DNA of 64,000 bases from Frigidibacter mobilis. GTDB lineage: Bacteria > Pseudomonadota > Alphaproteobacteria > Rhodobacterales > Rhodobacteraceae. The notes below the pieces were generated by a model. It saw nothing but the letters and a program-made list of their open reading frames with translations. It was not told the origin of the DNA and did not search any database. The position numbers and the translations under genes were made by a program. Positions 29,483 through 35,578 of the stretch are shown in pieces (within the stretch, counting starts at the first letter, position 1; every line of letters starts with the position of its first letter). The stretch covers positions 682,001-746,000 of the forward strand of contig NZ_CP012661.1 of the NCBI RefSeq assembly GCF_001620265.1, given 5' to 3'.

Positions 29483-31800
29483 ATGACCGCACCCGACCCG
29501 ACCCGCCGCATCCCGCTTCTCATCGCCGGTGAAATCGGCGCCCGCGCCGATCAGGTGGCGCAGGCCATCACCCTTCTGGACGGCGGCGCGACGGTGCCCT
29601 TCATCGCCCGCTACCGCAAGGAAGTGACCAGCGGGCTCGACGATACCCAGTTGCGCACCCTTGCCGAGCGGCTGGTCTATCTGCGCGAACTGGAAGCCCG
29701 CCGCGCCGCGATCCGCGACTCCATCGCCTCGCAGGGCAAGCTGACGGCCGATCTGGAAAAGGGCATCGACGGCGCCGTGACCAAGGCCGAGCTTGAAGAC
29801 CTCTACCTGCCCTACAAGCCCAAGCGCCGCACCCGCGCGATGATCGCCCGCGAAAACGGGCTTGGCCCGCTGGCCGAGGCAATCCTGCAGGACCGGCGCG
29901 CCGATCCGGCTGCGCTGGCGGCGGGCTATGTGACAGAGGCGGTGCCCGACACCAAGGCCGCGCTGGAGGGCGCGCGCGACATCATCGCCGAGAGCCTGGC
30001 CGAGGATGCGGGCCTTTTGGGCCGGCTGCGCGCCCATATGCAGAAGGTTGCGGTGCTATCGGCGCGGGTGGTCGAGGGCAAGCAGGTCGAGGGCGCCAAG
30101 TTCTCGGACTATTTCGCCCATTCCGAAAGCTGGGCGACTGCCCCCAGCCACCGGGCGCTGGCGATGCTGCGCGGGCGCAACGAGGGTGTGCTGTCGCTGG
30201 ACCTGGAGGTGGACGCCGAGGCCGCCCCGGCACTAGCCCGGCGGAAGGCCTCGTGCGCGGCGCGCTGAACGCGGGTGGCCAGCTGCCCGGCGATCTGTGG
30301 CTGGGCCAGGTGGCGGGCTGGGCCTGGCGCGTCAAGCTGCGCACCTCGCTGTCGCTGGACCTGATGACCGACCTGCGTGAGCGGTCGGAGGCCGAGGCGA
30401 TCCGGGTCTTTGCCCGCAACCTCAAGGACCTGCTGCTGGCGGCACCCGCGGGCGGCAAGGCGGTGCTGGGGCTGGACCCGGGCATCCGCACCGGCTGCAA
30501 GATCGCGGTGATCGACGCTACCGGCAAGCTGCTGGCGACCTCGACCATCTATCCGTTCCAGCCGAAGAACGACCTGCGCGGCGCCCAGGCGGAACTCGCC
30601 ATGCTGATCCGCAAGCACGGGGTGGAGCTGATCGCCATCGGCAATGGCACCGCCAGCCGCGAGACCGAGAAGCTGGTGGCCGATCTGCTGGCGCAGCTGC
30701 CCGCGGGGCCGAAGCCGACCAAGGTGATCGTGTCCGAGGCTGGCGCTTCGGTCTATTCCGCCTCGGAACTGGCGGCGAAGGAGTTCCCGGAGCTTGACGT
30801 GTCGCTGCGCGGCGCGGTGTCCATCGCCCGCCGTCTGCAGGACCCGCTGGCCGAACTGGTGAAGATCGAACCGAAAAGCATCGGCGTCGGCCAGTACCAG
30901 CATGACGTGGACCAGCACCGCCTCGGCCGCTCGCTGGAGGCGGTGGTCGAGGATGCGGTGAACGCGGTGGGGGTGGACGTGAACACCGCCTCGGCGCCGC
31001 TGCTGGCGCGGGTGTCGGGGCTGGGGCCGTCGCTGGCCGAGGCCATCGTCGGCCACCGCGACGCGAACGGGCCCTTTGCCACCCGCCGCGCCCTGCTGAA
31101 GGTGGCACGGCTCGGGCCCAAGGCCTATGAGCAGGCGGCGGGCTTCCTGCGGATCCCGGATGGCAAGGAGCCGCTCGATGCCTCTTCGGTCCATCCCGAG
31201 GCCTATGACCTCGCCCGCCGCATCGTCGCCGCCTGCGGCCGCGACCTGCGCGAGGTGATGAAGGATGCCTCGGTGCTGAAACGGCTGGAGCCTTCCGACT
31301 TCGTCGATGACCGCTTCGGCCTGCCCACGGTGAAGGACATCCTTGCGGAGCTGGAAAAACCCGGCCGCGACCCGCGCCCGGGCTTCAGGACCGCGACCTT
31401 TGCCGACGGGGTGGATGACATCAAGGACCTGAAGCCGGGAATGCTGCTGGAAGGCACGGTGACCAATGTCGCCGCCTTCGGCGCCTTCGTCGATATCGGC
31501 GTGCATCAGGACGGGCTGGTCCATGTCAGCCAGCTGGCCGACCGCTTCGTGAAAGACCCCCATGAGGTGGTGAAGGCCGGCGATGTGGTGAAGGTCCGGG
31601 TGACCGAGGTGGATGTGGCAAGGAAGCGCATCGGCCTGACCATGCGCAAGGAAGCCACCCCGGTGGAGCCGCGCGCCCCGCAGGGCGGGGGCGCCAAGCC
31701 TGGCCCGCGCGCGCCGATGGCGGCGGGACCGAAGGCAGCGCAGGGCGGGGATGTCGGCGGCCTTGGCGCCGCACTGCTGGATGCGATGCGCAAGCGGTAA
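29483..31800 (+). pseudogene. tex: RNA-binding transcriptional accessory protein Tex, frameshifted as read
   Basis: Tex, a nucleic-acid-binding protein linked to transcription and stress tolerance. The N-terminal Tex domain (...FIARYRKEVTSGLDDTQLRTLAERL...) reads from 29483 to about 30230. The rest reads in the next frame: YqgF-like [17 protein letters not shown], helix-hairpin-helix [20 protein letters not shown], and a C-terminal S1 domain [28 protein letters not shown]. One added base at 30225-30230 (CCCCGG) restores [17 protein letters not shown] and a 772-residue protein, the normal Tex length. The tail after S1 is Pro/Ala-rich. Probably intact in the organism. Confidence 0.9.
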
Positions 31801-31807
31801 GCGGGCG

Positions 31808-31882
31808 AGGGGGGCTGTCTGCCCCCCTCTTGCGGCCCCTGGCCGCAATTCACCCCCCGAGGATATTTGGAACAAGGCAAAG
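31808..31882. repeat. dispersed hairpin repeat, copy B
   Basis: Directly after tex. Two perfect hairpins in tandem, GAGGGGGGC-TGTCT-GCCCCCCTC and TTGCGGCC-CCT-GGCCGCAA, followed by the core in reverse orientation (CCCCCCGAGGATATTT, then GGAACAAGGCAAAG). It is the most complete copy in the window and defines the family structure. Likely serves as a transcription terminator for tex. Confidence 0.75.
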
Positions 31883-31955
31883 CAGCATTTACGGTTTGTT
31901 GACTCTGCCGCCGCATCCTTGCCGTGCGGTACAGGCGGGGACGCCGATGACCGCA

Positions 31956-32030
31956 CAAGGCAAAGGCACCCTGTTTCCCCCGCGCAAGCGGCCCGAGGCG
32001 GGGTGCCGATCTCCCTGTGCCTTTGCCTTG
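31956..32030. repeat. 14-bp perfect inverted repeat left of the mobile element
   Basis: CAAGGCAAAGGCAC (31956-31969) and GTGCCTTTGCCTTG (32017-32030) are exact reverse complements. The right arm is the TTTGCCTTG end of the interrupted hairpin repeat, so the left arm looks like a fragment of another copy in the opposite orientation. The stretch 31883-31955 between copy B and this repeat shows no coding signal. Confidence 0.55.
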
Positions 32031-32042
32031 TTGCAAATATCC
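32017..32042 (+). repeat. left half of a hairpin repeat interrupted by the mobile element (copy C)
   Basis: GTGCCTTTGCCTTG then TTGCAAATATCC is the left end of the repeat core; the expected continuation TCGGGGGTGAATT is not here but starts at 35505, immediately right of the element. Joining the two gives a copy with the same order as copies A and B. Confidence 0.8.
32033..32042 (+). repeat. left copy of the target-site duplication
   Basis: GCAAATATCC, repeated identically at 35495-35504. IS1595-family elements are known to duplicate 8 bp; an 8-bp reading (CAAATATC, with the repeat tips extended by one base) fits equally well because the neighbouring bases coincide. Confidence 0.75.
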
Positions 32043-32067
32043 GGCCTTATGCAGCAAACGCACCAAG
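32043..32067 (+). repeat. left terminal inverted repeat of the IS1595-type element
   Basis: GGCCTTATG-CAG-CAAACGCACCAAG. Matches the right end in inverse orientation at 23 of 25 positions; the only differences are two of the three central bases (CAG versus TAT). Confidence 0.82.
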
Positions 32068-32110
32068 GGCAGGACTGCACTCAAACGCCTGAAACTGCTA
32101 GCTTCTGCCG

Positions 32111-32473
32111 ATGCTTGACAAGACAATCACCAACGCCCTTCTGGCCCTTCGCGCGCAGATCATCCGCGAGAACCTGGACGGGTTGGAGCACGTCAACGCG
32201 CTGCTGATCCAACGGGGCATTGACCCTGCCGCGCAGCATGTCCGGCGCAAGATCCCCGTCGATAGCTGCAAGCAGCGCGAAGTGAAGATGATCGTGCTGG
32301 AGGCCCTGAGGGGCGGCGCCAAGCGGCCCGCGGAGATCGGGGCGCACTTCATTGCCTGCAAGCCCGAGGTAGCGCCAGACAGGGCCATGCTTCGCGTCTA
32401 TCGGGCGATCTACAAGATGCGGGATGGTGGGGCTGTGGTGAAGGATGGAGGGGCGTGGAGGCTGGCCCAGTGA
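32111..32473 (+). CDS. passenger protein of unknown function
   Basis: 120 residues, the first gene inside the left end of the element. Charged, with no signal or membrane segment. The C-terminal half (LRGGAKRPAEIGAHFIACKPE...AMLRVYRAIYKMRDGGAVVKDGGAWRL) has the pattern of a small winged-helix DNA-binding fold: a KRPAEIGAHF helix-turn-helix candidate, then a basic wing. It could be a regulator or an accessory transposition protein. It converges with the antitoxin gene, 15 bases apart. Confidence 0.6.
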   Translation: MLDKTITNALLALRAQIIRENLDGLEHVNALLIQRGIDPAAQHVRRKIPVDSCKQREVKMIVLEALRGGAKRPAEIGAHFIACKPEVAPDRAMLRVYRAIYKMRDGGAVVKDGGAWRLAQ

Positions 32474-32488
32474 AGGGCCAGCGAGAGG

Positions 32489-32992
32489 TTAAGCCGCTTG
32501 GCTCTCCTCCCACTTGTCGAAGAGTTCAAACTGGGCCGGGAGCGTTTGCGTCTCGTCACGATTGTCCAGCGCATCTAGGCGGCTTTGCAAAAGATCCTTA
32601 AGCGCACAAAGGTCTTCGGGTCTGATCAGCGATGCAAGGAAAACGGCCCTCAACAGCTTTTCAGAAGTGCCGGGTATTTCGCACTCGCCCTTCTCCCAGC
32701 GCGCGACAGACTGACTGTTGTTGCCAAGCCGCGCTGCCATTTCAGCTTGCGTGATCCCCATCGTGTTGCGCAGGAAGCGGATTTCTTTGGGAGAAAGTCC
32801 CTTCCGGTAGGTGACCAGATGCCGACCTATCGCCAGGTGCAGCCCGTCAACATCGGAAATACTGACGTGCCTTTCCCCGTCATGCTCTTCAAGTGCATAC
32901 CCATTCAGAAGGTATATTCCGTCCAAGCCGCAGCCGCGGTAAAGTAATGGCTCACGTAGTTCTTCGCCATTGAGAAGGAAGCTGTCGGCCAT
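32489..32992 (-). CDS. HTH-type antitoxin of a DUF4258 toxin-antitoxin pair
   Basis: 167 residues from ATG 32992, which shares one base with the toxin stop and has GGGAGGA upstream. N-terminal half YRGCGLDGIYLLNGYALEEHDGE...VSISDVDGLHLAIGRHLV resembles MqsA-like antitoxin regulators without the zinc cysteines. It is followed by an XRE-type helix-turn-helix, EIRFLRNTMGITQAEMAARLGNNSQSVARWEKGE (about residues 75-110), that should bind the operator at 33336-33350. The C-terminal acidic/Leu-rich tail may wrap the toxin. Order toxin-then-antitoxin with overlapping codons is typical of this pair. Confidence 0.75.
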   Translation of the reverse strand: MADSFLLNGEELREPLLYRGCGLDGIYLLNGYALEEHDGERHVSISDVDGLHLAIGRHLVTYRKGLSPKEIRFLRNTMGITQAEMAARLGNNSQSVARWEKGECEIPGTSEKLLRAVFLASLIRPEDLCALKDLLQSRLDALDNRDETQTLPAQFELFDKWEESQAA

Positions 32993-33330
32993 CACTGGTC
33001 CTCCCATTCCACTGTCTTGATGAAGAGCCTGCTTTCTCGCACTACCACTGTTGCAACCCCTATCGCCCGGGCGCCCTTTCGCCACTCGACGATTTTGCAT
33101 TTCCATTCTCCTAGGTTTTTACCAGCTTCGATTTTTCCAGATATCTCGCCCGCGCGCAAAACGCGCAGAACGTCTAAGTTTGTGATGCCACGCTCTTCCA
33201 TTCTGTCCAGCGCGTGTTCGCCAAACGATACGTTCTCGGATCTCGCGGCCAGCCGCCTGATGCTCGCCAAGAGCCTCTGCGGGGTGGGCCGAAATTCTAC
33301 CGGGGCTTGTGCATGGCGCTGTTTCATCAT
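32992..33330 (-). CDS. DUF4258 domain toxin
   Basis: 112-residue small basic protein. The DUF4258 region is VSFGEHALDRMEERGITNLDVLRVLRAGEISGKIEAGKNLGEWKCKIVEWRKGARAIGVATVVVRESRLFIKTVEWED, with the conserved HALDRMEERGI helix. DUF4258 proteins belong to the RelE/MqsR-like RNase fold and are commonly paired with HTH antitoxins. Starts at 33342, 33330 or 33327 are possible and none has a good ribosome-binding site. The inner start is used because the palindrome 33336-33350 overlaps the outermost ATG. Confidence 0.72.
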   Translation of the reverse strand: MMKQRHAQAPVEFRPTPQRLLASIRRLAARSENVSFGEHALDRMEERGITNLDVLRVLRAGEISGKIEAGKNLGEWKCKIVEWRKGARAIGVATVVVRESRLFIKTVEWEDQ

Positions 33331-33335
33331 GCTTA

Positions 33336-33350
33336 CTATCATGGTGATAG
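33336..33350. promoter_or_regulatory. putative operator of the toxin-antitoxin operon
   Basis: CTATCA-TGG-TGATAG, a perfect 6-bp inverted repeat with 3-base spacer at the toxin start. Toxin-antitoxin operons are usually autorepressed by the HTH antitoxin at such sites. TTGACA (minus strand) and a tandem TCAAGCAG-TCAAGCAG lie just upstream (33363-33378 region) and are promoter candidates. Confidence 0.55.
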
Positions 33351-33385
33351 ATGGGCGCGCATGTCAAGCAGTCAAGCAGTAGATG

Positions 33386-33404
33386 GTAAACATGTTGTGT
33401 TTAC
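33386..33404. repeat. inverted repeat between the transposase stop and the toxin promoter
   Basis: GTAAACA-TGTTG-TGTTTAC, a perfect 7-bp stem with 5-base loop, overlapping the transposase stop codon region. May serve as the 3' end signal of the transposase transcript; it is not a terminal repeat of the element, whose ends lie elsewhere. Confidence 0.45.
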
Positions 33405-34369
33405 GCCACCCGCTGCCAGTAGCCTTTCCATGCGCGGCTCACCGGCGCGTCCATCGCGTTTGCCACCAGCCCGAAGGCCATGACGCCGTTGCTCTTGCGG
33501 CGGTTGTCCTCAAGCCATGCGGCTTGGGTGGCGTACTGGTGCAGGTAGCGCGGGCTGACATGGTGGTGTTGGCCCGCGACCATGCGGCGCAGGCGGGAGA
33601 AGTAGCTTTCCGCCCAGTTGGTGTGCTTGCCGTGGTCGCTGTAGATTTCGCTGTGGTTCACGCGGTCCACCGACCAGCCGGCATGCAGCAGATCCCAGTG
33701 CGAGGCTTCATCCGCCGACAGGGTCGCCATGCGGTCCACGTTGGAATGCACCAGCGCCACACCTTCGGACTCTGCCATGGTGACGACAGGCAGGGTGCGG
33801 CCAAGGCGTTCGCGCATCACGACGACCACGCGGCGCTTGCCCGTCTGGTGTTCTTTCAGGCGGCGGTCCTTGCGGTCAGCCTTCGCGTTCTCGGGGCGGA
33901 TATGACCGCCGAAGTAGGCGCCATCAACTTCGACATGGCCGCGAAGAACTTCGCCAGTGTGAACTTCGCGGGCCATCGCCTCGCGCAGCTTGTGGGCCAG
34001 GACGAATGCTGTCTTGTACTGGCAGTCCAGATCGCGGGAGAGCTGCACCATCGAAACGCCCTTGGAGGCGTTCACGGTGATGCAGATCGCCGCCAGCAGG
34101 TCAACGAACGCCATCTTGCGGCTGGCAAAGATGGTGCCAGAGGTGACGCTGAACTGACGGTAGCAGCCCTTGCACTTGAACTTGCGGCGGGTGGTGATCT
34201 TGTAGGTTTCGCAGCAACCGCAGTCGGGGCAAACGGCCTCGCCATCGGTTTCCGGCCAGCGCATCTTGCAGAACGTGTCATGCGCAGCCTCTTCGCCTGC
34301 CTTGTAGATCGCCTTGAGGCTCAGGGTGCGGGCCGCTGCGGAAAGGAGGAAGTGCTGTGCCATTGTCAT
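33401..34369 (-). CDS. IS1595 family transposase
   Basis: 322-residue DDE-type transposase. N-terminal zinc ribbon with C47-x2-C50 and C66-x2-C69 (CPDCG...CKGCYRQFSVTSGTIF), a linker MAFVDLLAAICITVNASKGVSMVQLSRDL, then the ISXO2-like catalytic domain: VEVDGAYFGG (D149), LSADEASHW (D220 region), SDHGKHTNWAESYFSRLRRM (E254). GHTN-x-ES-type third motif and zinc ribbon are characteristic of IS1595. Start ATG 34369; 34363 is also possible. An apparent 88-residue upstream extension is a shadow of the divergent gene. No frame break is present, so it may be active. Confidence 0.88.
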   Translation of the reverse strand: MTMAQHFLLSAAARTLSLKAIYKAGEEAAHDTFCKMRWPETDGEAVCPDCGCCETYKITTRRKFKCKGCYRQFSVTSGTIFASRKMAFVDLLAAICITVNASKGVSMVQLSRDLDCQYKTAFVLAHKLREAMAREVHTGEVLRGHVEVDGAYFGGHIRPENAKADRKDRRLKEHQTGKRRVVVVMRERLGRTLPVVTMAESEGVALVHSNVDRMATLSADEASHWDLLHAGWSVDRVNHSEIYSDHGKHTNWAESYFSRLRRMVAGQHHHVSPRYLHQYATQAAWLEDNRRKSNGVMAFGLVANAMDAPVSRAWKGYWQRVA

Positions 34370-34376
34370 CGCCTGC

Positions 34377-34444
34377 GTTACGTATGTAACGTATATAGTG
34401 CGTTGACGCATCGCGCGCAAGGGCATAAGTATCGTATACGTTAC
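34377..34444. promoter_or_regulatory. operator-like repeats in the divergent transposase/DUF6471 promoter
   Basis: GTTAC-GTAT-GTAAC (34377-34390) is a local inverted repeat. GTAACGTATA (34386-34395) recurs exactly inverted as TATACGTTAC (34435-34444), and CGTATACG (34433-34440) is a perfect palindrome. These spaced sites between two divergent genes suggest binding by a regulator, plausibly the adjacent DUF6471 protein, that could control transposase expression. Inference from layout. Confidence 0.5.
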
Positions 34445-34465
34445 ATTTCTTACCGTAGGTGGTAC

Positions 34466-34675
34466 ATGCCTGAACAGAACGACTGGGAGATGATGGCCGC
34501 AAGCTTGCTCAAGGCGGAACTGAAGCGGAAGGGTGTGACCTACGCTCGGCTTGCGGAGATGATCGGCGACAAAGAGGTGAACATCCGAAACAAGCTGGCG
34601 CGGGGTAAATTCTCCGCCTCGTTCCTTCTGCACAGCCTTAACGCAATTGGCGAGAATACTCTGAGAATAAGGTGA
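34466..34675 (+). CDS. DUF6471 domain-containing small protein
   Basis: 69 residues, close to the whole length of the DUF6471 domain: WEMMAASLLKAELKRKGVTYARLAEMIG then IRNKLARGKFSASFLLHSLNAIGENTLRI. The KGVTYARLAEMIGDKEVNIRNKLARG part reads as a helix-turn-helix, so a DNA-binding regulator is likely. Divergent from the transposase with repeat sites between them, hence a candidate transposase repressor. No clear ribosome-binding site is seen. Confidence 0.72.
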   Translation: MPEQNDWEMMAASLLKAELKRKGVTYARLAEMIGDKEVNIRNKLARGKFSASFLLHSLNAIGENTLRIR

Positions 34676-34854
34676 TATCGCCGGAATTAAGGCCTGGGCG
34701 CCGTTCTCATGGGTGACCGTGAGGGCAGTGAGGCATCGTCAACGTTTAGACCTTTTCGCATTTTCACTTTCAATCAAGGATCGCATAATTTCCAGGTCGA
34801 GCTCTGCCTTCTCTTGCAACTTCGTCACCTCCTTTAAAATGTCAAAGCCGATAC

Positions 34855-35412
34855 CTACTTCCCTCGCATTGCATTGACTGTCTCATCAAATTTCTTGCTA
34901 AGTGCGTCGTGAAGTTTTTCCGCCTTACCTATAGTTTCACGTTGATCCCGATGCAATTTGCCTGCGTGTTGAATCGCGTTTTCTGAATTCGCAATCGATG
35001 CAGAAATTGACTGCTCGATGTCTCTGGTCATTTCAGTCATGCGTACTTCAATTTGCGAAAGACGCTCTTCGATCTGTGTGAGGCGGTCTATGACCGCGTG
35101 ATGATCTGCGCTGAATGACCACGCCTTGGCATTAGCCGACCTGTAATCGGCCCTAAGGCTCACAAAGTCCTTTCTAGTGGCTTCGCTCTTGCTGAACTCG
35201 CGGAATATCAGCCACGCGAATACGCTGTAGCTTAGAGCGAGTACGATCATCAGGGCGGGGTCAGACATGACTGCCTCCCGGAATCCCGGAGCCATGAACC
35301 CAAGAAGATCTCTGGCGGCTTGCGCATCTCCAAAGTTGCGAACTGCAAAGAGAAGCGCAGTCGCTCCCCCTTGAGCGATCAAAGCAATAGCGAGAAGTGT
35401 TCTGCTTAGCAT
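34855..35412 (-). CDS. membrane protein with C-terminal coiled coil (3' end probably frameshifted)
   Basis: Unknown passenger protein. Two N-terminal membrane helices (LLAIALIAQGGATALLFAV and ALMIVLALSYSVFAWLIF), then a long charged coiled coil (about residues 80-185, AVIDRLTQIEERLSQIEVRMTEMTRD...). As read it ends NAMRGK at 34855. One extra base at the CCC run 34861-34863 would continue it as EVGIGFDILKEVTKLQEKAELDLEIMRSL...KRSKR, stopping at 34739 (224 residues), a coding-looking extension with the same coiled-coil composition. Start ATG 35412 is chosen; a TTG six codons earlier is possible. Confidence 0.62.
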   Translation of the reverse strand: MLSRTLLAIALIAQGGATALLFAVRNFGDAQAARDLLGFMAPGFREAVMSDPALMIVLALSYSVFAWLIFREFSKSEATRKDFVSLRADYRSANAKAWSFSADHHAVIDRLTQIEERLSQIEVRMTEMTRDIEQSISASIANSENAIQHAGKLHRDQRETIGKAEKLHDALSKKFDETVNAMRGK

Positions 35413-35469
35413 CCTGACAGAGTGCCTCAAAGCTCGTTCGTTGTGGAGTCATTTCACCGCCCTCACGGG

Positions 35470-35494
35470 CTTGGTGCGTTTGATACATAAGGCC
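35470..35494 (-). repeat. right terminal inverted repeat of the IS1595-type element
   Basis: CTTGGTGCGTTTG-ATA-CATAAGGCC, the inverse of the left end with two mismatches. The outermost bases on both ends read GGCC going inward. Confidence 0.82.
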
Positions 35495-35504
35495 GCAAAT
35501 ATCC
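35495..35504 (+). repeat. right copy of the target-site duplication
   Basis: GCAAATATCC directly right of the element, identical to 32033-32042. Confidence 0.75.
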
Positions 35505-35566
35505 TCGGGGGTGAATTCGCGCGAAGCGCGAAGAGGGGGCAGACAGCCCCCTCCCCTGGCCGGCAA
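35505..35566. repeat. right half of the interrupted hairpin repeat (copy D)
   Basis: TCGGGGGTGAATT followed by hairpins TTCGCGC-GAA-GCGCGAA and GAGGGGGC-AGAC-AGCCCCCTC. Together with 32017-32042 it makes one full repeat, located at the 3' end of hrpB. Confidence 0.75.
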
Positions 35567-35578
35567 AGGCACCCCCGC

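Larger units (their letters stand above)
32043..35494. mobile_element. IS1595-family transposon with passenger genes
   Basis: A 3452-bp unit bounded by inverted repeats starting GGCCTTATG and flanked by the direct duplication GCAAATATCC. It carries one IS1595-type transposase (33401-34369) and five other genes: an unknown protein, a toxin-antitoxin pair, a DUF6471 regulator and a membrane/coiled-coil protein. Much of its interior is visibly less GC-rich than the flanking chromosome. It interrupted a hairpin repeat at the 3' end of hrpB, and rejoining 32042 to 35505 restores that repeat. IS1595-family elements with passenger genes are known; this gene combination was not recognised. Confidence 0.82.

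Noticed and set aside
33386-33404. GTAAACA...TGTTTAC as a terminal inverted repeat of a smaller insertion sequence containing only the transposase
   Set aside because: No matching copy occurs on the other side of the transposase, while the 25-bp ends with flanking duplication define the larger unit.
34433-34444. CGTATACG palindrome as the terminal repeat or recombination site of the element
   Set aside because: It lies centrally in a divergent promoter region, and the element ends are clearly at 32043 and 35494.
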